From JADLHS01 sp044225555 (GTDB taxonomy: Bacteria > Verrucomicrobiota > Verrucomicrobiia > Limisphaerales > JADLHS01), in NCBI GenBank assembly GCA_044225555.1, contig JBGAIM010000004.1:372001-436000 (forward strand): a stretch of DNA of 64,000 bases, written 5' to 3'. Position numbers and translations under genes: made by a program. This document shows positions 32,964-41,135 of this stretch, piece after piece (the stretch's first letter is position 1; every line of letters begins with the position of its first letter). Below the pieces are notes generated by a model. That model did not search any database and was not told the origin of the DNA. It saw only the letters and a program-made list of their open reading frames with translations.

Positions 32964-35099
32964 CTACCCGCGGAGCCGTTCCTCACATAATGCCAGCAAC
33001 GCCTCCGTCGTCTGCGCTCGCTCGGGAAATTGCGTGCTGAGATAAATGTGCCGCGCCAGTGTAAGCGTCGTGTAGGCCTTCACCGCCGCCCGCGTCTCCT
33101 CACCGCTCAATTCCACAAACCGATCCTCCAATGCCCGCTCGACTTCCTGAAACGCATTGGCGTCAGCGCGCTCGCGCAAGGCCTGCTCCGTGACATGCCC
33201 CATGAAGTTGCCAACATCCAATGCCGGGTCGCCCAGACAGAAACAGTCGAAATCAATCAACCACAGCCGGGTGCCATCCACGATGACCTGCGACGAATAA
33301 AAGTCCCGATGTATTCCGCAAGTCTTTGGCGCCGGCAGACGGTCGGCCAGTTTCTCGCAGCCCACCATCAATCTTGCCAGCCGCCCCGTCCAGGCGCGCT
33401 TTTCCGCCGACACTTTGTCGAGGCATTCGCGCAAGATTCGTAATTCATCCAGGATTGAATGCGTCCGGTCGGTAACCAGATTGGCTCGGTGCAGTTTGTG
33501 AATCGCTTCCGCAATTCGCCGGGCGATTTGCGCCCCCTCGGGCCCGGCCAGCAGCTTTGTAGCGGTCTCACCTGCCACCTTGCGTTGAAACCACATCTTG
33601 AGTTCGGACACGACTCCGACGGGTTCGGGCACGGAGATGCCGTCCGGGCTGCGCGCACGGAAACCGGCGTTCCAGATCATCTCTTGCAACCGAAATCCCT
33701 CATTGCCCGAACGGCGGGCGCGAACTTTGCCGATCAGCGTTGCCAGACTGTCCGGCTGATCGGGGCGCTTCACCTTGACGTCATATTCCACCACACACCG
33801 CTTGCCCGGTTTGTGCCGGACCACCCGGATCGCTTTCAATTTCAACCGGCCATCGCCGGACAACCGGGGCAGATGCCTTTTCAACGCGGCCGCTGCCAGC
33901 TCCGGATTCAGCGCGGTGACAACCTCTGGCAACACCGCGTCAGCCGTCGCGTTAAAGGGATCACTCACCGCGATCATTAAGGGCGCCGTTACGAGCGTTG
34001 CCCCAGCCGGCCCGCCATTAGCCGCCGGCTGCGGTTGTATCTCCGACCACCGGGCCAGCAACTGATCCACCTGATGCTTGACGGAAAATTTTGTCTCCGC
34101 CCGTCGTCGCGCTGCCGCCCCAAAGACGGTTCTCAATTGCGGGTCGCGCAAGAGCCGTTCCAGTGTCACCACCAGACTGACAAGGTCGTTCGGCTCGGCC
34201 AGCAGCCCCGTCTCGCCGTGCCGCACAAGCTCCGGAATGCCACCAACGGCTGGCGCCACCACGGGCACCCCGCAAGCCGCCGCTTCCATCAGGCTGACCG
34301 GCATCCCTTCATTCTCACTCGATAAAACGCCTACCGCCGCACGTTGCCACCAACTCAACACTTCGCGCTGCTCCAGCGCCCCGGGCATGCGGACAATGGT
34401 TTGCAACCCCAACTCCGTCCGTTTCAGTTTCAACTCCTCGTGCAGCGGCCCATTGCCAATCATCGCGCAACGAAACTCGACCCCGCGCCGTCGTAACTCG
34501 GCACAGGCTTCGAGCAGCAAGTTCAGATTCTTCACCTTCACATGGCGGGCCACACAAACGATCCAAGGCGGCTCGCCCTTCGTGCCGCCCTGATTGGCCG
34601 CCGGGCGAAACTCATCTGTGTTCACGCCGCACGGAATCACGCGCAGGTGCTCCGGAGGAACATCAAATGTTTTCGCAATATAGTCCGCATTGGCATCCGA
34701 GACGGTTACGACCGCCCGGGCCGCCAGCGCCCGCTCACGGAAATCCGCTGGTGGCTTTCGGTGAATGTCGTAGCCGTGCGCCGTGAACGTGAACGGAATA
34801 CCACACTGGGCTGAAAGCTCCTGCGCCTTCGCGGTGGCTTCGGTGGCGAAGTGCGCGTGAAGCAATTGCGGTTTGAACTCGTGGATCACCTCCGGGAACC
34901 TCGCCACATCATAAGTCGTGATTTCGGCCAGACCTGCGCGCCGGATGATTGCATGCTGCAGCTCCTCGCGCGGCGGCAGCAGGGAGAGAATCCGCAGTTC
35001 GACCCCACGGCGCCGCAGTTCCGCCAGCTCCCCGGCGACAAACGTCTCCGAGAGCTTCGGAAAGATATGTAGCACATAGGCGATGCGCTGGATGCTCAT
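32964..35099 (-). CDS. Glycosyltransferase (GT4) fused to APH-like phosphotransferase
   Basis: A 711-residue two-domain protein. Residues 1-355 are a GT-B glycosyltransferase of family 4: YVLHIFPKLSETFVAGEL, THGYDIHRKP region, VIPCGVNTDEF, and the E-x7-E nucleotide-sugar motif in SSENEGMPVSLMEAAACGVPVVA. Residues about 405-700 are an aminoglycoside-phosphotransferase/kinase fold: the catalytic loop is IHRDFYSSQV, where the usual metal-binding Asn is Gln, and LIDFDCFCLGDPALDVGNF supplies the DFG-equivalent Asp. The fusion may phosphorylate the sugar or lipid it handles; that is inference. The start overlaps the preceding glycosyltransferase stop as ATGA. It is last of a four-gene operon. Confidence 0.88.
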   Translation of the reverse strand: MSIQRIAYVLHIFPKLSETFVAGELAELRRRGVELRILSLLPPREELQHAIIRRAGLAEITTYDVARFPEVIHEFKPQLLHAHFATEATAKAQELSAQCGIPFTFTAHGYDIHRKPPADFRERALAARAVVTVSDANADYIAKTFDVPPEHLRVIPCGVNTDEFRPAANQGGTKGEPPWIVCVARHVKVKNLNLLLEACAELRRRGVEFRCAMIGNGPLHEELKLKRTELGLQTIVRMPGALEQREVLSWWQRAAVGVLSSENEGMPVSLMEAAACGVPVVAPAVGGIPELVRHGETGLLAEPNDLVSLVVTLERLLRDPQLRTVFGAAARRRAETKFSVKHQVDQLLARWSEIQPQPAANGGPAGATLVTAPLMIAVSDPFNATADAVLPEVVTALNPELAAAALKRHLPRLSGDGRLKLKAIRVVRHKPGKRCVVEYDVKVKRPDQPDSLATLIGKVRARRSGNEGFRLQEMIWNAGFRARSPDGISVPEPVGVVSELKMWFQRKVAGETATKLLAGPEGAQIARRIAEAIHKLHRANLVTDRTHSILDELRILRECLDKVSAEKRAWTGRLARLMVGCEKLADRLPAPKTCGIHRDFYSSQVIVDGTRLWLIDFDCFCLGDPALDVGNFMGHVTEQALRERADANAFQEVERALEDRFVELSGEETRAAVKAYTTLTLARHIYLSTQFPERAQTTEALLALCEERLRG

Positions 35100-36418
35100 G
35101 ACTGCAATCGTTTGGCCAGCGCGAGGACCCGCGCGGCGTTGTGCTCCCAGGTGAACTTCGCGTGAATCAACTTCGCCGCGGACGAACCTAGCTGCTGGCG
35201 CAAGTGCGCGTCCTCCAGCAAACGCTCGCAGCCTGCGGCGAGTGCGTTCACATTGCCGGCTTGATAGAGCCACCCGGTTTTGCCGTGCTTCACCGACTCG
35301 GCGATCTGCCCGAGCCTCGCCGCCACGACCGGCACGCCGCAGGCCATGTATTCGTAAAGTTTCAGCGGTGAAAAATAGAAATCGTGGCTGTGCCTTGGAT
35401 ACGGCGCGAGCGCCACGTCGAAACTCCGGATGACTGCCGGAATCTCCTCATGCCGCAGCGCGCCCGTGAACGTGACTTGCTTCTCCACGCCCCGCCGGCG
35501 AAACCCGAGCTCAAGATCACCGCGCAACTGGCCATCACCCGCGATGACCAGTCGGGTGCCAGGCCGTCGCTTATTAAGACGGGCCAGCAATTCCGGCAAA
35601 ACTTCCACGCCATGCCACGGTCGCAATCCGCCGACGAAACCCAGCACCGGCGCGCTGGCACCGTTTCGGAGCGCGGGCTTCAGCCGGCTTCGGCGTTCGT
35701 GAATCGTGTGCGTCGAGATCTCCGAACGCCGACCAACCGCGGAAGCTGAAGCGGCCTGAAGACCGCGCTCCATTCCATGCGGACAAAACAACTCCGGGTT
35801 TACGCCATTCGGCAGGACAACGATCTTCGACCCTTTCACGCCTAGCGAACGGACGTGTTTCGCCAGTTGCCCTGACACCACCACGACCGCATCCGCTTGA
35901 TTCAGCAACCAGCGCTCCGCCTGCGCCGCGAGATCACCAAGCCCGGTGGCGCGATAGGTGGCCTGCTCGACGGCCAGCGGAGCATTAAGCTCCACGATGA
36001 GCGGCACTTTGAATCTGGCCGCGAGCCGCACACCTGCGGTGCTGTACAAGGACGCGCGCTCGTAAATGAAGGCCGGCGGCTGACGAAGAAATCGTCGCTT
36101 CAAATCTTGATAGAGCGCTTCGTTGAACAGCACCCGTCTCAGTTCGCCGGGGAGGGAGTTCTCCACACCAAGTTGTTCGTTGAAATGTTTGCACGCTTGG
36201 ACCGCGCTCGTCGCCGCCGAACTCGACCGAACCTGGATCACCCGCGCGCGCACCTGCGCGCGTTCCTCATCCTCCGACTTCACCAGGGCTTGAGCCGCAA
36301 GCGTGACCCGATGTCCCGCGCGCGCAAAGGCGCCGCACATCTCACGCACATGCACCGCCGCGCCCTTTCGGCCCAGCACCGGAATTCCCGCATCCGCGCA
36401 GAGGTAGAGAATCTTCAT
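35096..36418 (-). CDS. Family 4 glycosyltransferase
   Basis: A 440-residue GT-B enzyme. The N-terminal half opens MKILYLCADAGIPVLGRKGA with the G-x-x-x-H loop (GAAVHVREM). The C-terminal half has VLGFVGGLRPWHGVEVLPEL, VIAGDGQLRGDL, and the nucleotide-sugar region SPLKLYEYMACGVPVVA, where the first glutamate of the E-x7-E pattern is replaced (F-S-P-L-K-L-Y-E). An S/R-rich insertion sits around residues 225-250. The donor and acceptor are unknown. It overlaps by ATGA with both its operon neighbours, the ABC exporter before and the GT-kinase fusion after, so their production is probably coupled. Confidence 0.88.
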   Translation of the reverse strand: MKILYLCADAGIPVLGRKGAAVHVREMCGAFARAGHRVTLAAQALVKSEDEERAQVRARVIQVRSSSAATSAVQACKHFNEQLGVENSLPGELRRVLFNEALYQDLKRRFLRQPPAFIYERASLYSTAGVRLAARFKVPLIVELNAPLAVEQATYRATGLGDLAAQAERWLLNQADAVVVVSGQLAKHVRSLGVKGSKIVVLPNGVNPELFCPHGMERGLQAASASAVGRRSEISTHTIHERRSRLKPALRNGASAPVLGFVGGLRPWHGVEVLPELLARLNKRRPGTRLVIAGDGQLRGDLELGFRRRGVEKQVTFTGALRHEEIPAVIRSFDVALAPYPRHSHDFYFSPLKLYEYMACGVPVVAARLGQIAESVKHGKTGWLYQAGNVNALAAGCERLLEDAHLRQQLGSSAAKLIHAKFTWEHNAARVLALAKRLQS

Positions 36419-38301
36419 AGGGACATGGGAACGGCCAGTGACTGAAGCGACGGCAAGGTTTCCGGAGTGACGGGCGCGGTTTCATCGGCATGTTCCAACG
36501 AACGCACGCGATGCAAGGCTGCATAGCGACCGTTCAACCGCATCAGCGCCGCATGCGTGCCACGCTCCACAATGCGGCCTTGTTCGAGATACAGAATCAA
36601 ATCCGCCGTCGCCGCATGCCGCGGATCATGCGTGATCAGAAAGGTCGTCCGCTGGCCATACAATCCTTCCAACGCGTCGAGCACTTCGCGCTCGTTCTTA
36701 CGGTCGAGGCCCGTCATCGGTTCATCCAGAATCAGGATCGGCGCTTTGCGGATGGCGGCACGCGCGATGGCAATTCGCTGACGCTGACCGTGCGAAAGTG
36801 TCACGCCGCGTTCGCCGAGGACGGTGTCGTAACCCTGCGGCAAGGCGCTGATGAAATCATGCGCGTTGGCCAGACGCGCGACCGCCTGCACTTCCTCCAA
36901 GGATGCCCCGGGGGCTCCAAACGCGATGTTGTCCTTCACACTCGCGGCGAAGAGCACATTATCCTGGAGGACGACGCTGATTTGCGCCCGGAGCGATTCG
37001 AGCGTGAACTCGCGAAGGTCGCAGCCATCCACCAACACCCGCCCTTTGACCGGGTCGTAGAGGCGCAAAATGAGGCTGAACAAGGTCGTCTTGCCGCCAC
37101 CGGATGGCCCGACCAACGCGACGTGCTGGCCAGGTTTCACGTCGAGATCAATCTCCTGCAACAGCTCCCGCTCCCGCTCGTAGCTGAAACTTACCTGTTC
37201 AAACCGCACCGCTCCGGTCAACACGGGCGCCCGAACTGCACTCGGCAAATCGCGCACGTCGGGCACGCGCTCCAGCAAGTCAATCACCCGTTCCCCGGCG
37301 GCGGAAGCCTTGCCGAGACGGGAAGTGTATTTGGCGAAATCCTGCACGGGACGATAGGCGGACTTCAAATACGCAAGGAAAACGAGCAATTCGCCGGGCG
37401 TTGCTTTGTGATCCAGCACCAGGCGCGTGCCAAACCAGAGCACAAGGGCGGTGGCCAGCGCCACGAGCACATCCACACTGCGTTCGAGCGCGGCGGAAAG
37501 GCGCTTGCCCCGCACATCCTGCTTGGCGGTACGATCGCTTTCAGAGGAGAAAGATTCCGAAAACCGCTCCTCCAACGACAACGCCTGCACGGTGCGAATG
37601 GCCTGCATGGATTCCGCCACCGCCGCGGCCATCGCGCCTTCCTGGCGGCGCTGCTTCTTGGCGACCTCCTGCATCTGCTTGCTCAGCGTCAGTGTGCGCA
37701 GCCAAAACAGCGGGAAAACGCCGATGGCAATAACCGCGAGTTGCCAGTTCATCCAGAACATCAGCCCGATCATGCCGCTGACGATCAGGATTTTGGCGAG
37801 CATCGGCAGCAACGCCGTCACGGCCACGTCCTGGAGCATGCCCACGTCACCGATCAAACGGACCACGAGATCACCCGTCTTGGCCTGCGTGTGGAACGAG
37901 AGCGAGAGATATTGCACGTGGCGATAGAGCTGATTGCGAACCTTGCCAAGCGCGCGGTTGCCGAGCTTGGCAAAACCAATCGTCTGCCAGAACGCCGCGA
38001 GCGCACGCAGACTTGTGATGGCGACAACTGCAACCGCGGCGAAGTTCAGCAGCGTGACGGCATCGTAGGGCTTCAAGTAATCGGGCAACGGTTTGATCTT
38101 TCCCGTGGCCTTCGCCCCGAGCAGATAATCAAAAACAAATTTCAGCGGCCACGGTTCGAGCAGCCGCAAACCGACTTCGAGGAAGAGCGCGGTCAGCGAG
38201 CCGGCGATCAAGCCGCGATACTGACGCAGATGCGGCCAGAAATAGCGCGTGATGCGCCACAGGCTAGGCAGACTCTGCTGAAGTTCAGGGGGTTTCGACA
38301 T
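36415..38301 (-). CDS. MsbA-type ABC exporter (fused permease and ATPase)
   Basis: A 628-residue half-transporter that should work as a homodimer. The N-terminal half has about six transmembrane helices (from YRGLIAGSLTALFLEVGLRL). The ATPase has Walker A GPSGGGKTT, Q-loop SVVLQDNVLFAAS, a signature LSHGQRQRIAIARA (H replaces the common second G), Walker B ILILDEPMTGLD and switch His in FLITHDPRH. Type I exporters of this form move lipids, glycolipids or peptides outward. In an operon with three glycosyltransferases a glycolipid or oligosaccharide-lipid substrate is likely. It starts 28 bp after the GT28-like gene and overlaps the next glycosyltransferase by ATGA. Confidence 0.92.
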   Translation of the reverse strand: MSKPPELQQSLPSLWRITRYFWPHLRQYRGLIAGSLTALFLEVGLRLLEPWPLKFVFDYLLGAKATGKIKPLPDYLKPYDAVTLLNFAAVAVVAITSLRALAAFWQTIGFAKLGNRALGKVRNQLYRHVQYLSLSFHTQAKTGDLVVRLIGDVGMLQDVAVTALLPMLAKILIVSGMIGLMFWMNWQLAVIAIGVFPLFWLRTLTLSKQMQEVAKKQRRQEGAMAAAVAESMQAIRTVQALSLEERFSESFSSESDRTAKQDVRGKRLSAALERSVDVLVALATALVLWFGTRLVLDHKATPGELLVFLAYLKSAYRPVQDFAKYTSRLGKASAAGERVIDLLERVPDVRDLPSAVRAPVLTGAVRFEQVSFSYERERELLQEIDLDVKPGQHVALVGPSGGGKTTLFSLILRLYDPVKGRVLVDGCDLREFTLESLRAQISVVLQDNVLFAASVKDNIAFGAPGASLEEVQAVARLANAHDFISALPQGYDTVLGERGVTLSHGQRQRIAIARAAIRKAPILILDEPMTGLDRKNEREVLDALEGLYGQRTTFLITHDPRHAATADLILYLEQGRIVERGTHAALMRLNGRYAALHRVRSLEHADETAPVTPETLPSLQSLAVPMSL

Positions 38302-38329
38302 TGAGTGACGGATTTCTCAGCATACGACT

Positions 38330-39529
38330 TCAAGCCACGGCGAGTTCCCTCACAGTGACCGTATTGGCTAGCTCAAGCAGATGACGAGCGGCCTGCTGCG
38401 CCCCGTCGAATCGCAACTGCTGGGTCGCGCGTTGGAGGAGTTGGTTGCGCGGCGTGGCAATGGCGGCCGCAATGCGTTCGCGCAGTGTTTTCGGATTGAG
38501 TTGGCCGGGAGGAACCGCATGCAACAGGCCGAGCCGCTCGAAGGCTTCCGCGCGAATCAATTGCTCGGTGCGGGGAACGATGCGTGGCACACAAACCGTC
38601 GGCACCCCTTTGGAAACCGCCTCCACAATCGTGTTGTAGCCGCCCATGGTGACCAACGCCGCCACCGACTTGAAAAGCGTGGGCAGTTGCGGCACGAACT
38701 GTCGCAGCGTCACGCCATTCTCGGCCGCCCGCCGCGTCAACGTTTGCATCTGGGGTTCGGGCGTCATCGGCCCGGCCACGACCACGCCATGCCACGGTGC
38801 CCCGGACGCGGCGTGCATGAAGTTCTCGAGCAGCGAGAAACCATCCTCGCCTCCGCCGGTCGTGGCGAGGACGATGGGTCGCGGATCTTTCGCCGGATCG
38901 GGTAGCAGCGATTGAAAATCCACCAGCTCATGGGTGGAATCGCGGTTGACCACATAACCGCAGAACCGGGTGCGCGCGGCCAAAGCGGGCGGAAATTGAT
39001 ATTCCTTGATCGGATCCAGGATGGCGCGGTGGCCGTAGATGAAAACGTGATCGTAGTATTGCGCGATCCGGTGTTGCATCCGATAAGGTCGCCACTCGCT
39101 CAACACGTGGGCCGGCTCGTCGAGAATGTCCCGCAGCCCCAGCGCCGCGCAACCGCCCTGCCGCCGCAAGGCCCTGAGCCCGGCTTTGAATTCACCGCCC
39201 GCCCCGAACGGATGTTTGTCCACCAGCACGACGGTGGGCTGGAACGATTTCACCGCGGTGAGCAGCAGCTTGGAACGCAGTTCGCGGATGTCCTGGGAGG
39301 ACACACCCAGACTGCGCGAAGAATATTCGCCGTTGGCAACTTTGCGGATGCTGGGCAGCTTGAGAATCTCCACGTTCGGCGGCAGTCCAAGGCGACTGAT
39401 CCCGTTGGCGCCGGTGACCAGCAGGACGGTGGCTTCGGGTGACAGTTCCGTCAGCGCCTCCGCCACGGCGAGATGTCGTCGCGTGTGACCGAGGCCCATG
39501 CCGTCGTGGGAGTAAAACATGTATCGCAT
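38330..39529 (-). CDS. MurG-like (GT28-type) glycosyltransferase
   Basis: A 399-residue GT-B protein opening MRYMFYSHDGMGLGHTRRHL, with the G-x-G-H loop of family 28 enzymes. The C-terminal half shows IVLATTGGGEDGF, FVPQLPTLFKSVAALVTMGGYNTIVEAVSKGVPTVCVPR (the G-G-x-N-T-x-x-E motif that binds the nucleotide) and PRTEQLIRAEAFERLG. It probably adds one sugar to a lipid or carbohydrate acceptor. It is the first gene of the operon with the ABC exporter and two further glycosyltransferases. The 165 bp upstream hold two GTTCCG-type palindromes at 86 and 114 bp from the ATG. Confidence 0.88.
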   Translation of the reverse strand: MRYMFYSHDGMGLGHTRRHLAVAEALTELSPEATVLLVTGANGISRLGLPPNVEILKLPSIRKVANGEYSSRSLGVSSQDIRELRSKLLLTAVKSFQPTVVLVDKHPFGAGGEFKAGLRALRRQGGCAALGLRDILDEPAHVLSEWRPYRMQHRIAQYYDHVFIYGHRAILDPIKEYQFPPALAARTRFCGYVVNRDSTHELVDFQSLLPDPAKDPRPIVLATTGGGEDGFSLLENFMHAASGAPWHGVVVAGPMTPEPQMQTLTRRAAENGVTLRQFVPQLPTLFKSVAALVTMGGYNTIVEAVSKGVPTVCVPRIVPRTEQLIRAEAFERLGLLHAVPPGQLNPKTLRERIAAAIATPRNQLLQRATQQLRFDGAQQAARHLLELANTVTVRELAVA

Positions 39530-39614
39530 GGCTTTGTCTTTCGGTTGGTTCGATCCGTCGGCTCTTTAGCCGCTCGTGTGCCATGCGTTGCGTGGGGGCG
39601 AAACGGCGGGGAAC

Positions 39615-39630
39615 GTTCCGATGGCGGAAC
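39615..39630 (-). promoter_or_regulatory. GTTCCG-N4-CGGAAC palindrome, copy 5
   Basis: GTTCCGATGGCGGAAC, perfect 6-bp arms, 86 bp upstream of the glycan operon. Copy 6 follows with a 27-bp centre-to-centre spacing, which makes a tandem operator plausible. Confidence 0.62.
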
Positions 39631-39642
39631 AAAAAGGTAAAA

Positions 39643-39656
39643 TTCCGGCGGCGGAA
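39643..39656 (-). promoter_or_regulatory. TTCCG-N4-CGGAA palindrome, copy 6
   Basis: TTCCGGCGGCGGAA, a 5-bp-arm version of the same motif with a GCGG spacer. It is about 114 bp upstream of the glycan operon and 38 bp beyond the NtrC-type regulator stop. Confidence 0.5.
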
Positions 39657-39694
39657 GTTTTGAAACCGGAACGGCGGAGTGAATCAGACCGGAA

Positions 39695-41080
39695 TCAGGA
39701 GACGCGCAGCTCCGGCCATTTCTCCAGACGACGCAGCAGAGCTTGGGGCGACATCCCCAGCTTGCCCGCAGCGCGGCGGATGCCGCCGTTCGTCTCCCGG
39801 AGCGTGTCACGGATCAGCCGGTATTCCTGCGCTTCAACCGGGGTGAGTTTGCGATCGGCGGGCAAAGCTTCCTCCTTCGCCGCGGGCGCGGACGACCCAG
39901 CGGGCGTCGGAGTTGCGCTGCCGCGATTGAGCCAGTTCAAATCCAGCGCCAGCCATTTCGCGTCGTCGGCCGTGCGGAGCAACGAGCGTTCGAGCACGTT
40001 CCGCAACTCGCGAACATTGCCAGGAAAGTTGTGGGCATTGAGCGCGGTCAAGTCCTCCGCTTTCAACATCGGTTTGCTGCGCGCGTACTTTGTCGCCAGT
40101 TGCGTGAGCAGCAATTCGGCAAGACCAACGATGTCGGATCGGCGCTTGCGCAGCGGTGGCAGTTCGATGGAAAACACATCGAGCCGATAAAGCAAATCCT
40201 CGCGGAAACGACCCGCCTTGACTTCGTCGGCCAGATTCTTGTTGGTGGCGGCGACGAAGCGCCCGGTGAACGGCTGGCTTTCCGTGCTGCCGAGCGCGCG
40301 GAATTCGCGCGCCTCCAGCAGCCGCAGGAGTTTGGGCTGTAACGCGAGCGGCACTTCGCCAATTTCATCCAGAAACAAGGTTCCACCTGCGGCCGCGCCG
40401 GCCAGCCCCGCGCGCTTCCGATCGGCCCCGGTGTAGGCGCCGCGCTCCGCGCCGAACAATTCGGACTCGAACATCTCCGCGGGCAGGGCCGCGCAATTCA
40501 CGGCAATCAACGGAGCTTTGCCATCCGGGAACGCGATTTGATGCAGGGTGCGCGCGGCCACATCCTTGCCCGAGCCGGTTTCACCGGTCAGCAACACTGT
40601 GCTCGCCGTGTGCTTCGCGGCCTGGCGCAATTGCGAAAGCACCTCGCGCATCGCCGGTGATTCGCCAAAGAATTCGTTCGATCCCACCGCGACATCCCGG
40701 GTGGCCAGCCGGAGTTTGGCGCGTCGCAGACAGGCCGCGAGCGCTTCAACCGAAATTGGCTTCGTCAGGTAATCAAACAACCCGTTGCGCGTGAGCGTGA
40801 CGGCTTCCCCCAAATCCGGCAGCCCGGTGATCATGACGATCGGGGCGTCGGGATGGCGGCGCGCGAGTTGATCAAAGAAATCGTAGCCCTTGCCGTCTGG
40901 AAGATGGTTGTCGAGCAGGACGACATCAAAGAGGCGATCCGCCGACGCTTCGCGCGCCTGCGCAAGGGTGGTCGCCTGGATCACCGCGCCCCCCTCATCC
41001 CGTGCCACCTGGGCCGCCATCGTCGCAAACGCGCTGTCATCTTCCACGAGGAGGCACGAAAATTTTCCCGTTGCTGCCAT
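39695..41080 (-). CDS. NtrC-family sigma-54-dependent response regulator
   Basis: A 461-residue regulator with three standard domains. The receiver (5-120) has phospho-acceptor Asp57 in VVLLDNHLP and Lys in YLTKPIS. The AAA+ domain has Walker A GETGSGKD, the sigma-54 contact loop as GAYTGA, Walker B TLFLDEIGE and the arginine-finger region RFREDLLYRL. The Fis-type HTH (RRAAGKLGMSPQALLRRL) is at the end. It activates sigma-54 promoters when phosphorylated, most likely by the histidine kinase encoded 55 bp upstream. The start at 41078-41080 (MAATGKFS) is chosen because the longer frame adds 53 residues of non-domain sequence. I found no clear sigma-54 promoter nearby. Confidence 0.93.
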   Translation of the reverse strand: MAATGKFSCLLVEDDSAFATMAAQVARDEGGAVIQATTLAQAREASADRLFDVVLLDNHLPDGKGYDFFDQLARRHPDAPIVMITGLPDLGEAVTLTRNGLFDYLTKPISVEALAACLRRAKLRLATRDVAVGSNEFFGESPAMREVLSQLRQAAKHTASTVLLTGETGSGKDVAARTLHQIAFPDGKAPLIAVNCAALPAEMFESELFGAERGAYTGADRKRAGLAGAAAGGTLFLDEIGEVPLALQPKLLRLLEAREFRALGSTESQPFTGRFVAATNKNLADEVKAGRFREDLLYRLDVFSIELPPLRKRRSDIVGLAELLLTQLATKYARSKPMLKAEDLTALNAHNFPGNVRELRNVLERSLLRTADDAKWLALDLNWLNRGSATPTPAGSSAPAAKEEALPADRKLTPVEAQEYRLIRDTLRETNGGIRRAAGKLGMSPQALLRRLEKWPELRVS

Positions 41081-41135
41081 GTGCCGGAAATGTAACGGAA
41101 CAGCGACAGAATCCAAGCGGGGAAATGCGTCACCC

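Noticed and set aside
36490..38304. A 604-codon open frame opposite the ABC exporter
   Set aside because: The minus strand encodes a complete exporter with all ATPase motifs; the plus frame is a composition shadow.
39530..39694. A sigma-54 promoter in front of the glycan operon next to the NtrC gene
   Set aside because: I could not find GG and GC dinucleotides with the required 10-base spacing in a TGGC/TGC context on the minus strand.
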